DNA of 64,000 nucleotides from Chromohalobacter israelensis (GCA_000761475.1 JQNW01000003.1:186001-250000), one strand, 5' to 3'; counted from the stretch's first letter, positions 1-8,461 are shown. A program made the numbers and translations. The notes: generated by a model from the letters alone, not told the origin.

Positions 1-432
1 ACACTCCACCAGCGCCAGCTGTTCGGCGTCGAGGGTGCTCGAGGTGACCAGGTGATCCACGGGCACGCTGAGGTATTCCGCCATGCCGCCATCGCGATGT
101 ACGCCGATGACCTGCATGTGCTGGCAGCAATTGGTCTTGCCCTGACGGCAGGCGCGGCATTCACCGCAATGCAGATAGGGGATCACGTAGGCGCTGTGAC
201 CGACGAGCGCCTCGTCGACGCCTTCCCCGACGCCGACGATATCGCCGGACAGCTCGTGGCCCAGCACGCGGGGATAGGTGAAGTAGGGCTGATTGCCGCC
301 ATAGGCGTGGATGTCGGTACCGCAAATACCCACGCGACGAATCCTGAGCATGGCCTCGCCGGGCGCGCACTGCGGCTCGGGCACGTCGCGCAGTTCCATG
401 TGTCGGGGTTGGGTACAGACAAGCGTTTGCAT
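1..432 (-). CDS. Zinc-dependent alcohol dehydrogenase, N-terminal part (runs off window)
   Basis: The reading frame starts at 432 and continues past position 1, so only the first 144 residues are seen. It begins MQTLVCTQPRHMEL and shows the medium-chain dehydrogenase GroES-like fold: GICGTDIHAYGG with the catalytic zinc cysteine, LGHELSG with the GHE zinc ligand, and the structural-zinc cysteine cluster HCGECRACRQGKTNCC. The family oxidises secondary alcohols of sugars or sugar acids with NAD(P). It faces two operator-like 11-mers at 463 and 499 that recur before the SDR gene at 2325, so it probably belongs to the same sugar-acid pathway. The exact substrate is unknown. Confidence 0.85.
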   Translation of the reverse strand, partial: MQTLVCTQPRHMELRDVPEPQCAPGEAMLRIRRVGICGTDIHAYGGNQPYFTYPRVLGHELSGDIVGVGEGVDEALVGHSAYVIPYLHCGECRACRQGKTNCCQHMQVIGVHRDGGMAEYLSVPVDHLVTSSTLDAEQLALVEC

Positions 433-462
433 AAGGGTTCCTTCGCGCATCGCCAGGCAGGA

Positions 463-473
463 TGGTCAGGCCA
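463..473. promoter_or_regulatory. Operator-like 11-mer TGGTCAGGCCA (copy 1)
   Basis: Imperfect palindrome of the TGGYC-N-GRCCA type typical of FadR-subfamily GntR regulators. It lies 30 nt upstream of the dehydrogenase start at 432. Related copies occur at 499-509 and 2386-2396. The likely binder is the GntR protein encoded at 2487, which is inference. Confidence 0.55.
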
Positions 474-498
474 GTCACCTAGCGGTCTTTTGATCTAG

Positions 499-509
499 AG
501 GTCAGGCCA
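499..509. promoter_or_regulatory. Operator-like 11-mer AGGTCAGGCCA (copy 2)
   Basis: Ten of eleven bases equal copy 1 at 463. The two copies are spaced 36 bp start to start, in the same orientation, upstream of the dehydrogenase start at 432. Confidence 0.5.
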
Positions 510-610
510 ATGGGTTAACAAGATGCCCAAGCGAGGGGCCCGACTTCAAGCGTTTTAATGGTGGAGGGGGTTAGACATAAGTCGTGGCCGTTCCCCCTGG
601 AGGAAGAAGC

Positions 611-633
611 GAGACCGCCGCGTGGGCGGTCTC
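611..633 (-). terminator. Hairpin after the FAH-hydrolase gene
   Basis: A 9-bp perfect stem GAGACCGCC / GGCGGTCTC with a 5-nt loop lies just downstream of the stop codon at 642. The following bases on the minus strand are only moderately T-rich (GCTTCTTCC), so termination strength is uncertain. Confidence 0.5.
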
Positions 634-641
634 TGGCGCGA

Positions 642-1484
642 TCACGCCTGCTTGGTGCGCTGGCACTGCTCGCCGAGGCCTTCGATCCCCAGGCGCATGG
701 TCTGGCCGGGCTTGAGGAAGACCTGCGGTTTCTGGCCCGCGCCGACGCCCGGCGGTGTGCCGGTGGAAATGACATCGCCGGGCTGCAGGCTCATGAAGCG
801 GCTCAGGTAGGCGACCAGGTAGGGGATCTGATAGACCATGGTGCGGCTGTTGCCGTCCTGATAACGCTTGCCGTCGACCTCCAGCCACATGTCGAGCGAC
901 TGGGGATCGGCGATCTCGTCCCGAGTGACCAGCCAGGGGCCGAGCGGGCCGAAGGTGTCGCAGCCCTTGCCCTTGTCCCAGCTGCCGCTGCGTTCGAGCT
1001 GGAATTCCCGCTCGGAGACGTCGTTGATCACGCAGTAGCCGGCCACGTGGTTCATGGCATCGGCTTCGTCGATGTAGCGTCCGCCCTTGCCGATGACGAC
1101 ACCCAGCTCGACCTCCCAGTCGGTCTTTTGCGAGTCGCGGGGGATCTCCACGTCATCGTTGGGACCGCAGATGGCGCTGGTCCACTTGTTGAAGACCACC
1201 GGTTCCGGCGGCACCTCGGCGCCGGTCTCCGCCGCATGGTCGGAGTAGTTGAGGCCGATGCAGATGAACTTGCCGACTCGACCCACGCAGGGCCCCAGAC
1301 GCGTCCCTTCGGGGACTTCCGGCAGGCTCTCGTGATCGGCTTGGGCAATGCGCGCCAGGGCGGTGTCATCGAGCGACTCGCCGGCGACGTCCTGGATCAG
1401 CGACGAGAGGTCGCGAATCTTGCCGCTGGCATCCAGCAGGCCGGGCTTTTCCTGACCCGGAGGGCCGAAGCGTAGCAGTTTCAT
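642..1484 (-). CDS. Fumarylacetoacetate hydrolase family protein, probable 2,4-diketo-3-deoxy-sugar acid hydrolase
   Basis: 280 residues, a usual length for the FAH family. The short N-terminal region is followed by the catalytic domain from about residue 70, with the FAH motifs ICIGLNYSDHA (about 75-84), TDWEVELGVVIGKGG (about 121-135, acidic metal ligands) and NDVSERE (about 154-160). In the non-phosphorylative L-fucose pathway this family cleaves 2,4-diketo-3-deoxy-L-fuconate to pyruvate and L-lactate. The start at 1484 has an AAAGGAAATCGC leader. It lies 100 nt downstream of an SDR gene that would supply the diketo substrate, and the two are probably co-transcribed. Other FAH members act on other diketo acids or ureidoglycolate, so the substrate rests on context. 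Confidence 0.85.
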   Translation of the reverse strand: MKLLRFGPPGQEKPGLLDASGKIRDLSSLIQDVAGESLDDTALARIAQADHESLPEVPEGTRLGPCVGRVGKFICIGLNYSDHAAETGAEVPPEPVVFNKWTSAICGPNDDVEIPRDSQKTDWEVELGVVIGKGGRYIDEADAMNHVAGYCVINDVSEREFQLERSGSWDKGKGCDTFGPLGPWLVTRDEIADPQSLDMWLEVDGKRYQDGNSRTMVYQIPYLVAYLSRFMSLQPGDVISTGTPPGVGAGQKPQVFLKPGQTMRLGIEGLGEQCQRTKQA

Positions 1485-1584
1485 GCGATTTCCTTTTATG
1501 TATCACGTTAGTGAGTTGCGTCTGATGGTCAGCGAGCACCAGCGCTGCGCCGGTGTCGGGGCGCTGCGGGCGATCGCGCCGCGA

Positions 1585-2325
1585 TCAGTTGGCCCAGCCG
1601 CCGTCGATCAGCTGCGCGGTGCCGGTGATGAACGCCGCCTCGTCGGAGGCCAGGAAGGTCGCCAGCGCGGCGACTTCCTCGGGGCGTCCCAGGCGACCCA
1701 TGGGCTGGCGGTCGATGAATTCCTGGAATACCGCGGCCTTGTCGCGCCCCTGTTGCCGGGCCTGGTCCTCGATGCGTTGATGCAGCGAGGGCGACTCGAC
1801 GGTGCCGGGGCAGATGGCGTTGCAGCGAATGCCCCGAGTCATGTAGTCGGCGGCCACCGACTTGGTCAAGCCGATGACGGCGGCCTTGGTGGTGCCGTAG
1901 GCGAAGCGGTTGGGCACGCCCTTGATGCTCGATGCCAGCGAGGCCATGTTGACGATGCTGCCGCCGCCTCGCGCGAGCATGCCGGGAAGAAACGCCTGGA
2001 TCATGTGGAACATGGCGGTCACGTTGAGGGCGAAGCTGCGCTCCCAGGTGGCGTCGTCGCATTCCAGTATCGAGCCGCCCGGCACCATGCCGGCACAGTT
2101 GAAGAGGATATCGATACCGCCGATCTCGTCGGCCAGCGTCTCGATGTCGGCATGCCGGGTGACGTCCAGCCGGTGTACCCGGACGTCGTCGAGGTCGTCG
2201 AGCAGGCCGGGGTCGATGTCGGTGGCGATGACACTGGCGCCCTCGGCGAGAAAGCGCTCCACCGTGGCGCGGCCGATGCCCTGTCCCGCGGCGGTGACCA
2301 GTGCGGTCTTGTGTTGAAGTCTCAT
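1585..2325 (-). CDS. SDR dehydrogenase, probable 2-keto-3-deoxy-sugar acid dehydrogenase
   Basis: 246 residues with all classical short-chain dehydrogenase features: cofactor loop TAAGQGIG (11-18), aspartate-containing TDID after strand 2 favouring NAD, FNCAG (75-79), serine 129, catalytic YGTTK (Tyr143, Lys147) and PG near CPGTVESPS. It resembles the keto-deoxy-fuconate dehydrogenase group. The start at 2325 was preferred because the Rossmann strand begins directly after it; upstream in-frame ATGs add only unconserved residues. A FadR-type operator copy lies about 60 nt before the start. With the FAH hydrolase it would oxidise and then split a 2-keto-3-deoxy acid. Confidence 0.85.
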   Translation of the reverse strand: MRLQHKTALVTAAGQGIGRATVERFLAEGASVIATDIDPGLLDDLDDVRVHRLDVTRHADIETLADEIGGIDILFNCAGMVPGGSILECDDATWERSFALNVTAMFHMIQAFLPGMLARGGGSIVNMASLASSIKGVPNRFAYGTTKAAVIGLTKSVAADYMTRGIRCNAICPGTVESPSLHQRIEDQARQQGRDKAAVFQEFIDRQPMGRLGRPEEVAALATFLASDEAAFITGTAQLIDGGWAN

Positions 2326-2385
2326 GGTGTGGCGAATCCCTGCTGAACGTGGGAACATAGCGCGGCCAGCCATTCGAAGATCCAG

Positions 2386-2396
2386 AGGCCTGACCA
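2386..2396. promoter_or_regulatory. Operator-like 11-mer (copy 3, inverted: TGGTCAGGCCT)
   Basis: Third copy of the 463/499 motif, on the opposite strand, in the divergent region between the SDR (start 2325) and the GntR regulator (start 2487). This is the expected place for control of the structural genes and autoregulation. Confidence 0.55.
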
Positions 2397-2486
2397 ATGG
2401 TCGAGCCATCATCTACTGGGCTAGGTCTCGGCGGCAAGTCAATTGCCATCAACTTTAGTCGCAACGCGGTGCGGAGAGACGACGCG

Positions 2487-3242
2487 ATGCCGATTCAAAC
2501 CATTCGCTCACAGCGCCTGTACCGGCAGATCGCCGATCAGTTGCAGCAACTGATTCGTGACGGCGAATTTCCCCCGGGATCCTTGTTGCCGCCCGAGCGG
2601 GATCTGGCGCAGCAGCTGGGCGTCAGCCGCGCGTCGGTGCGCGAGGCGCTGATCGCCCTGGAAGTCGTGGGCATCGTCGAGGTGCGCGTGGGACACGGGG
2701 TGCTGGTCAAGGAAGTCGACGCCATGCCGCCGGGCTCGGTGATGCAGGCCGCGGCTCGCAAGGAGCCGTGGGCGCTCGATCCCGAGTTCGCCAGCGAGAT
2801 CGAGCTCAATCTCGACGAGGAGATACCGCCGTTTTCGCTGCTGCAGGCGCGGCGTTATCTGGAGCCGGAGAACGCGGCCCTGGCGGCGATGAACGCCACG
2901 GACGAGGATCTCAGCGCCATCCGTGCGGCGCTGGAGCGCAACATCTACGACAACAACCATGGCGGCGGCAACCTGGCCGGCGACCGGCTGTTGCACATCC
3001 GCATCGCCGAAGCCTCGGGCAACGCGGCCTATGCGCTGCTGATCAAGCACCTGCTGGGCCACCAGTACGGGGTCATGTTCCGGCGCCTGCAGGAATTGTT
3101 CATGGAGACCGGCATGCCGCAGCGCTCGCAGGAAGATCACGAGCGCCTGGTGGCGGCGATCGAGGCGCGTGACCCGGCGGCGGCGCGTCAGGCCATGGAA
3201 GTGCACCTCGATCATGTGCTGCGGGTGTTTTTCGCGGAGTGA
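2487..3242 (+). CDS. GntR/FadR-subfamily transcriptional regulator
   Basis: 251 residues. The N-terminal winged helix (about 8-72) contains GSLLPPERDLAQQLGVSRASVREALIALE, typical of the family, followed by an all-helical FCD ligand-binding domain with HIRIAEASGN and a C-terminal HLDHVLRVF segment. The start at 2487 follows GGAGAGACGACGCG; the longer in-frame ORF from 2397 has no conserved residues. It is divergent from the SDR/FAH genes and three copies of a FadR-like half-site motif surround the cluster, so it is the probable local regulator, with a sugar-acid intermediate as a plausible effector. Confidence 0.88.
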   Translation: MPIQTIRSQRLYRQIADQLQQLIRDGEFPPGSLLPPERDLAQQLGVSRASVREALIALEVVGIVEVRVGHGVLVKEVDAMPPGSVMQAAARKEPWALDPEFASEIELNLDEEIPPFSLLQARRYLEPENAALAAMNATDEDLSAIRAALERNIYDNNHGGGNLAGDRLLHIRIAEASGNAAYALLIKHLLGHQYGVMFRRLQELFMETGMPQRSQEDHERLVAAIEARDPAAARQAMEVHLDHVLRVFFAE

Positions 3243-3269
3243 CGGCCCGGCGGCTCGCCTCTGCGCCAT

Positions 3270-4889
3270 CTACCAGGCGAGCACTGCGCCGTCGGCACGG
3301 GGTTCGGTGCCGCCACTGAGCACGCCGCTGTCGGGGTCCCGCAGGATCACCTGCCCGCGCCCGAAGCTCAGCGAGTCGTGGCACTTGACGATGTCGTGGC
3401 CGCGCCGCTGCAGCGCCTGGGCGAGGTGGTCGGGAAAGTGCGGCTCCACCTCGACGGTGCGTCCCGCGACCCACTTCCAGCGCGGTGCGTCGAGCGCCGC
3501 CTGCGGGTTGAGGTGTTCGTCGAGCAGGCCGGTGACCACCTGGACGTGGCCTTGCGGCTGCATGTAGCCGCCCATCACGCCGAAGGGCCCCACCGCGCGT
3601 CCCCGGTGGGTAATGAAACCGGGAATGATGGTGTGGTAGGGACGCTTGCCGGGCGCCAGGGCGTTGACGTGCCCGGCCTCCAGCGAGAAGGACTCTCCCC
3701 GATTCTGCAGGCTGATGCCGGTGCCCGGCACGACGACCCCGGAACCGAAGCCGTGAAAGTTGCTCTGGATGAACGACACCATGTTGCCCTCGGCGTCCGC
3801 CGTGGCGAGATAGACCGTGCCGCCGCGGGGAATCTCGCCCGGTTCGGGATCGAGGGCCCGGTCGCCGATCAGCGCGCGCCGGCGTGCCGCGTACTCGGGC
3901 GAGAGCATGGCCTCGGCGGTGATCGGCATGTGATCGGCGTCGCCGATGTAATGCAGGCCGTCGACATAGGCGAGCTTGAGCGCCTCGATGCGCCGGTGCA
4001 GGGTGTCGAGGTGAGCGTGCGGCGTATCCTGGGGAGGCGGGGCGTCACCGTTCAGCGTATTCAGCGCCATCAGCGCGATCAGGCCCGAGCCGTTGGGCGG
4101 GATTTCCCATATGTCGTGGCCGCGATACTCGGCGCTCACGGGGGTGACCCATTCCGGGCGGTAGGCGGCCAGGTCCTCGGCACGCAGGAAACCGCCATGG
4201 TCGCGGGAATGGGCATCCATGCGCTGCGCCAGATCGCCCCGATAGAACGTCTCGGCGTGGGTCTCGGCAATGGCGCGCAGCGTCCTGGCGTGATCCGGGG
4301 CGTGCCAGAGTTCCCCCACCCGGGGCGCGCGGCCGTCGATCGAGAAGGTCTCGAACCAGGGCGCGAAGACGGCATCGTCATAGGCGGCGTAGGTGGCATG
4401 GGCTTCCGCCCACAGTTGCTGCACCACCGGCGACACGGGAAAGCCGTCTTCGGCCAGGGCGATGGCGGGCGCCAGCAGGTCGGCGAAGTCGAGGACGCCG
4501 AAGCGGGCCGACAGCTCGGCCCAGGCACCCGGTGCGCCGGGCACCGTCACCGGCAGCCAGCCGTGTTCGGGCATGGCGTCGAAGCCTCGGGCCCTGACGG
4601 CTTCCCGTGAAATGCCCTGGGGCGCGCGACCGCTGGCGTTCAAGCCGTGGAGTTCGTCGTTGATCCACACCAGGGCGAAGGCGTCGCTGCCCAGGCCGTT
4701 GGAGGTAGGCTCGACGACGGTCAGCGCGGCGGCCGTGGCGATGGCGGCATCCACGGCATTACCGCCTTGCTTGAGGATGTTCATGCCGGTTTGCGCCGCC
4801 AGCGATTGCGAGGTGGCAACCATGCCGCGCCGGCCGTAGGTCGTCATGCGGCGCGAGGCAGTGGGGTAGTAATGCGGATCGAATTGCAT
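3270..4889 (-). CDS. ggt: Gamma-glutamyltransferase family protein (Ntn hydrolase)
   Basis: 539 residues. N-terminal MVATSQSLAAQTGMNILKQGGNAVDAA and the region around IPPNGSGLIALM are characteristic. The predicted autocleavage nucleophile is Thr358 in PRGGTVYLATAD, followed by the small-subunit motifs SFIQSNFHGFGSG and GGYMQPQGHVQV. There is no signal peptide, so unlike classical periplasmic GGT it should be cytoplasmic. It is the last gene of an operon with two CHR-transporter half genes (gap 30 nt). Members of this cytoplasmic branch include acylases and oxamate amidohydrolase-like enzymes, so glutathione may not be the substrate. Confidence 0.85.
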   Translation of the reverse strand: MQFDPHYYPTASRRMTTYGRRGMVATSQSLAAQTGMNILKQGGNAVDAAIATAAALTVVEPTSNGLGSDAFALVWINDELHGLNASGRAPQGISREAVRARGFDAMPEHGWLPVTVPGAPGAWAELSARFGVLDFADLLAPAIALAEDGFPVSPVVQQLWAEAHATYAAYDDAVFAPWFETFSIDGRAPRVGELWHAPDHARTLRAIAETHAETFYRGDLAQRMDAHSRDHGGFLRAEDLAAYRPEWVTPVSAEYRGHDIWEIPPNGSGLIALMALNTLNGDAPPPQDTPHAHLDTLHRRIEALKLAYVDGLHYIGDADHMPITAEAMLSPEYAARRRALIGDRALDPEPGEIPRGGTVYLATADAEGNMVSFIQSNFHGFGSGVVVPGTGISLQNRGESFSLEAGHVNALAPGKRPYHTIIPGFITHRGRAVGPFGVMGGYMQPQGHVQVVTGLLDEHLNPQAALDAPRWKWVAGRTVEVEPHFPDHLAQALQRRGHDIVKCHDSLSFGRGQVILRDPDSGVLSGGTEPRADGAVLAW

Positions 4890-4919
4890 GGCGGCTCCAG
4901 AGGTTGTTGTGGTGAGCGG

Positions 4920-5450
4920 TCAGCCGAGGAACAGGCCCCCGTAGACCAGGGCGCCGAGTACCACGAAGGCGGGGTGAATGCGCAAGCGGATCAGCGCCAC
5001 CGCGGAGACGGCGGCGATCAGCAGGGTGTGCACGAGGCCGGGGCCGGCGAGGCCCTCGCTGAGGAAACCGAACGTCAGTTCGGCCATCAATAGCGCGATC
5101 ACCGGGCGAACCCACTGGCTCATGCGCTTGACGCGCGGCGAGTCGCGGAAGCGATAGAGCAGCCCCAGCGCGCCCAGCATCAGCAGCAGCGTGGGCACCA
5201 CCGTGGCCAGTACCGCCACCGTGGCGCCCAGCACGCCGGCGACCTCGAAGCCGATGTAGCCGGCCATCTTGGTGGCGATGGGGCTGGGCAGGGCGTTGCC
5301 CAGGGCCAGGACCTCGGCGAACTGCTGCGCGCTCATCCAGCCGTAACGATCGACGACCTCGGTCTCGATCAGGGGAATGATCGCCGGGCCCCCGCCATAG
5401 CCGATGATGTTGGGAACGAAGAACGCCAGGAAGAGATGCCAGTAGATCAT
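4920..5450 (-). CDS. chrA: CHR-family transporter, short half (second subunit)
   Basis: 176 residues, one CHR domain with about five or six membrane helices and the signature IGYGGGPAIIPLIETEVV near the N terminus plus ALPSPIATKMAGYIGF. Short CHR proteins work as pairs of opposite topology equivalent to one long ChrA. Its start overlaps the stop of the partner at 5447 (ATGA), showing translational coupling. The family exports chromate in some members, but co-transcription with a gamma-glutamyltransferase and control by a GntR regulator make another anion possible here. Confidence 0.87.
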   Translation of the reverse strand: MIYWHLFLAFFVPNIIGYGGGPAIIPLIETEVVDRYGWMSAQQFAEVLALGNALPSPIATKMAGYIGFEVAGVLGATVAVLATVVPTLLLMLGALGLLYRFRDSPRVKRMSQWVRPVIALLMAELTFGFLSEGLAGPGLVHTLLIAAVSAVALIRLRIHPAFVVLGALVYGGLFLG

Positions 5451-6088
5451 CGCGGCGTCTCCCGGGAGGATGCTGGCCGTTCAGCCACTGACGATGATGC
5501 CGGCGCGGCCTCCGATGGAGGCGGCCTGCGGCGGACCGGCAGCAGCCAGGCGGCGATCAGCAGGGCGAGGATGACCCAGCCGGGATGCACGCCCAGGGCG
5601 AGGATCAGCCCCGCCGCGACGGCGATCATGGCCAGGCTGATCCAGACCCCGATGCCGCGTCGCGACTTGTTGAAGAAGTCCCAGGTCAATTGCGCCATCA
5701 TGACCATGACCACGGGAAGGACGCCTTGCCCCATGCCCTGTATCCAGCCGACGTGCCGATAGCGACTGAACAATCCCAGCAAGGCGATGAGCGCGATCAC
5801 CATCGGCAGCACGATGGCGAGCACGGCATTCAGGCAGCCCGTGACGCCACCGATGCGATAGCCGATGTAGCCGGGCATCTTGGTGGCGATGGGGCCGGGC
5901 AGGGTGTTGGCGATGGCCAGCACGTCGGCGAAGGCATCGTCTTCCATCCATTGACGGCGCTTGACGACCTCGGCGTGGATCAGCGGGATCATCGCGGGGC
6001 CGCCGCCGAAGCCGAGCAACCCGATGCGCAGGAAGGTGGTGAAAATGGCACCCTGGCTCGCCGGTACCGAGGAAGTGGGCTGGGGCAT
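5447..6088 (-). CDS. chrA: CHR-family transporter, short half (first subunit)
   Basis: 213 residues with the CHR signature LLGFGGGPAMIPLIHAEVV and TLPGPIATKMPGYIGY. The start at 6088 (MPQPTSS) was chosen over the longer ORF, whose first 58 residues are unconserved and overlap the promoter region. It forms a four-base overlap with the next half gene. The pair plus ggt make a three-gene operon divergent from a GntR regulator. Confidence 0.87.
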   Translation of the reverse strand: MPQPTSSVPASQGAIFTTFLRIGLLGFGGGPAMIPLIHAEVVKRRQWMEDDAFADVLAIANTLPGPIATKMPGYIGYRIGGVTGCLNAVLAIVLPMVIALIALLGLFSRYRHVGWIQGMGQGVLPVVMVMMAQLTWDFFNKSRRGIGVWISLAMIAVAAGLILALGVHPGWVILALLIAAWLLPVRRRPPPSEAAPASSSVAERPASSRETPR

Positions 6089-6143
6089 CGTCTGGCGTCC
6101 TTGTCCGTCGTCTCCGTCGTCGAGATGCCGGCCCCACGGGGCG

Positions 6144-6156
6144 GACAACGGTTGTC
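6144..6156. promoter_or_regulatory. Palindrome GACAACGGTTGTC in the divergent chrA/gntR region
   Basis: A perfect 6-1-6 inverted repeat, 55 nt upstream of the chrA start at 6088 and 120 nt upstream of the gntR start at 6277. ACAAC-N-GTTGT-type sites suit GntR/FCD regulators. The binder is inferred. Confidence 0.45.
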
Positions 6157-6175
6157 TTGATCGTTTGTATGCCGG

Positions 6176-6187
6176 AAAATCGATTTT
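6176..6187. promoter_or_regulatory. Palindrome AAAATCGATTTT
   Basis: Perfect 12-bp palindrome in the same divergent region, about 90 nt from each start codon. It is a second candidate operator, or just AT-rich promoter DNA. Confidence 0.35.
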
Positions 6188-6276
6188 GTGTCGACTATAG
6201 AGCCGTCCGGCGAGAAGCGTCAACCTCACGGGGGTGGCCGTGTATCGCCTCGGCATGGGCAAGGAAGGAGCAGTGC

Positions 6277-6936
6277 ATGAGGGACAAACCCGAAAGTGCC
6301 ACGGCGGCCAGCACCGTCTTCGAGTCGTTGCGTCGCGACCTGATCAACGGGCGTTTCGCGGCGGGAGAAAAGCTGGCCATCAACACGCTCAAGGCCCATT
6401 ACCGGGTCGGCCTGAGCCCGCTGCGGGAAGCCCTCAACCGGCTGGCCGCCTATGGCCTGCTGCAACAGGAGAACCAGCGCGGCTTTCGGGTGCCCGGCGT
6501 CTCGCGCGCCGAACTCGACGACATCGCCGGCATGCGTCGCGAACTCGAGGGCATGGCCCTGACGCGCGCCATGCAGCATGGCGATGCCCAGTGGGAGTCC
6601 GAGCTGCTGGCGGCGGCACATCGGCTCAAGCGCGCCGACGAGCAGCCCACGCCCCTCGAGGAGTGGGAGCTGTTGCATACGCGTTTTCACCGCACGCTGG
6701 TGGCGCCCTGTGGCTCGCCCTGGCTATTGCGTTTCATCGAGCAGCTGCATGACCAGTTCGATCGTTATCGGCGCATGGCGCCGGCGGTTCCCGGCGTGCG
6801 CGCCGAACTCGATGCCCAGCATCAGGAGCTGGTATCCCTGGCGCTGGCACGTGACATCGAGGGGGCACGCGCGTTGCTGCAGTCGCATATCCGCATTTCC
6901 CACGACGTGGCGCTAGGCGCGGTACCCGACGCATGA
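6277..6936 (+). CDS. GntR-family regulator with FCD domain
   Basis: 219 residues. The winged helix (about 12-75) reads VFESLRRDLINGRFAAGEKLAINTLKAHYRVGLSPLREALNRL, followed by QENQRGFRVPGVSRAELDDI and an FCD domain with HTRFHRTLVAPCGSPWLL. It resembles the CsiR-type subgroup. The start at 6277 has a strong AAGGAAGGAG leader. It is divergent from the chrA-chrA-ggt operon, separated by 188 nt holding two palindromes, and is therefore the likely regulator of that operon. Confidence 0.87.
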   Translation: MRDKPESATAASTVFESLRRDLINGRFAAGEKLAINTLKAHYRVGLSPLREALNRLAAYGLLQQENQRGFRVPGVSRAELDDIAGMRRELEGMALTRAMQHGDAQWESELLAAAHRLKRADEQPTPLEEWELLHTRFHRTLVAPCGSPWLLRFIEQLHDQFDRYRRMAPAVPGVRAELDAQHQELVSLALARDIEGARALLQSHIRISHDVALGAVPDA

Positions 6937-6970
6937 GCGCCATGTGCGGCTCGGCCGCGACATGGCGCTC
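6935..6970. terminator. Hairpin between convergent gntR and flavoprotein genes
   Basis: An 11-bp perfect stem GAGCGCCATGT / ACATGGCGCTC begins at the gntR stop codon. It has no clear T-run on either strand, but its position between convergent genes suggests a shared terminator. Confidence 0.4.
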
Positions 6971-7005
6971 GTCGTCTCGCGTGTGGTCCGTAAAGGTGGC
7001 GGTAG

Positions 7006-8427
7006 CTAGCGGGGCAGGATGCGTCCGGCGGCCATCAGCCCGTGGGGGTCGAACAACCGCTTGAGACCGCTGAGCAGGCTGTATTCCAGTTCTCCGAGGT
7101 CCTCGAGGAACGGTGCCTGCTTGACGCGGCCGATGCCGTGCTCGGCACTGATGCTGCCGTGATGCGCGTCCACCAGGTCGAACAGCAGCGTTTCCAGTTC
7201 GTGCAGCAGGGCCTTCTTGGCCTCGAGGTCGAGCGCCGGCGGCGGCAACAGGTTGAAGTGGAGATTGCCGTCGCCGATGTGACCGTAGGCGATGATCTGC
7301 GTGTCCGGCGAGCGCTGTGCCACGGCGTGACTGGCGGCCTCGAAGAACGCGGTCAGACCCGAGATGGGCAGCGAGACGTCGGTGCGCAGATGCTCGCCGC
7401 GCATTTGCTGACCTTCCAGCATGCTCTCGCGGATCTGCCATAGCTGGGCGGCCTGCGCCTCGCTGCTGGCGAGCACGCCGTCCAGCACGTGCTCCTGTTC
7501 GGCGCCGGTCTCGAAGAGGTGCTCGATCATGGCGTCGAGATCCACCGGGCCGCTGGCCGAGACCTCCAGCAGCACATAGACCGGGTGCGCCTCGTCCAGC
7601 GGGTCGGGCAGGTCGGGTGCCGCTTCGAAGGCCAGTTCCATGCATACCCGGGGAATCAGCTCGAAGGCCGACAGCAAGTCGCAACAGCTGCGTCGCGCCT
7701 GGCCGTACAGCGCCAGGGCCGAGGCAATGTCGGGGACGGCGATCAGCGCGGTGCGACTCGTCTGTGGACGCGGGGCGAGCTTGAGCACCGCGCCGGTGAC
7801 GATGCCCAGCGTGCCCTCGGCACCGATGAACAGCTGCTTGAGATCGTAGCCGCGATTGTCCTTGTGCAAGGCGTGCATGCCGTTCCACAGGCGACCGTCG
7901 GGCAGCACCACCTCGAGGCCCAGCACCAGCTGACGCATCATGCCGTAGCGCAGCACGTTGAGGCCACCGGCGTTGGTGGAGACATTGCCGCCGATCTGGC
8001 AGCTCCCCTGCGCGCCGAGGGCGAGCGGAAAGTAGCAATCCGCGGCCTCGGCGGCGTCCTTGACGGTCTGCAGGATGCAGCCGCTGTCGACGCTCATGCT
8101 GAAGTTGATGGGGTCGATGTGGCGGATCCTGTTGAGCCGTTCGAGGCTGATCAGGAGTTCGCGACGCTCGGCATCGGGCTGCGCACCACCCACCAGGCCG
8201 GAATGGCCGCCCTGCGCCACCATGGGAATGCGATGGCGGTGGCAGAAGGCGACGATGTCGGCGACCTGCTCCGGGGTGCCGGGGCGGGCGACCATCCAGG
8301 GGTCGCTGCCCTTGTCGCCCGCCCAGTCGGTGGTGTAGCGGCCGAACTCCGCGGGGTCGTCGATGACCCCGCCGGCGCCCAGCAGCTCGGTCAGGAAACG
8401 ATGTAGCTCGGCGGTGTCGATCGGCAT
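7006..8427 (-). CDS. FAD-linked 2-hydroxyacid dehydrogenase (GlcD/DLD family)
   Basis: 473 residues. The N-terminal FAD-binding type 4 domain (about 40-220) includes MVAQGGHSGLVGGA and QIGGNVSTNAGG. The C-terminal oxidase domain carries the metal-binding YGHIGDGNLHFN and HHGSISAEHGIGRVK. Such enzymes oxidise D-lactate, glycolate or D-2-hydroxyglutarate and pass electrons to the respiratory chain or ETF. Start 8427 is preferred because conserved sequence begins there; an ATG at 8460 directly after the dctM stop is the alternative. It is the last gene after a TRAP transporter, so it may oxidise the imported acid or a hydroxyacid product of the sugar-acid pathway. Confidence 0.85.
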   Translation of the reverse strand: MPIDTAELHRFLTELLGAGGVIDDPAEFGRYTTDWAGDKGSDPWMVARPGTPEQVADIVAFCHRHRIPMVAQGGHSGLVGGAQPDAERRELLISLERLNRIRHIDPINFSMSVDSGCILQTVKDAAEAADCYFPLALGAQGSCQIGGNVSTNAGGLNVLRYGMMRQLVLGLEVVLPDGRLWNGMHALHKDNRGYDLKQLFIGAEGTLGIVTGAVLKLAPRPQTSRTALIAVPDIASALALYGQARRSCCDLLSAFELIPRVCMELAFEAAPDLPDPLDEAHPVYVLLEVSASGPVDLDAMIEHLFETGAEQEHVLDGVLASSEAQAAQLWQIRESMLEGQQMRGEHLRTDVSLPISGLTAFFEAASHAVAQRSPDTQIIAYGHIGDGNLHFNLLPPPALDLEAKKALLHELETLLFDLVDAHHGSISAEHGIGRVKQAPFLEDLGELEYSLLSGLKRLFDPHGLMAAGRILPR

Positions 8428-8461
8428 CGTGTCGTCTCGTTGTCCTTTCGTGTCACTCATG

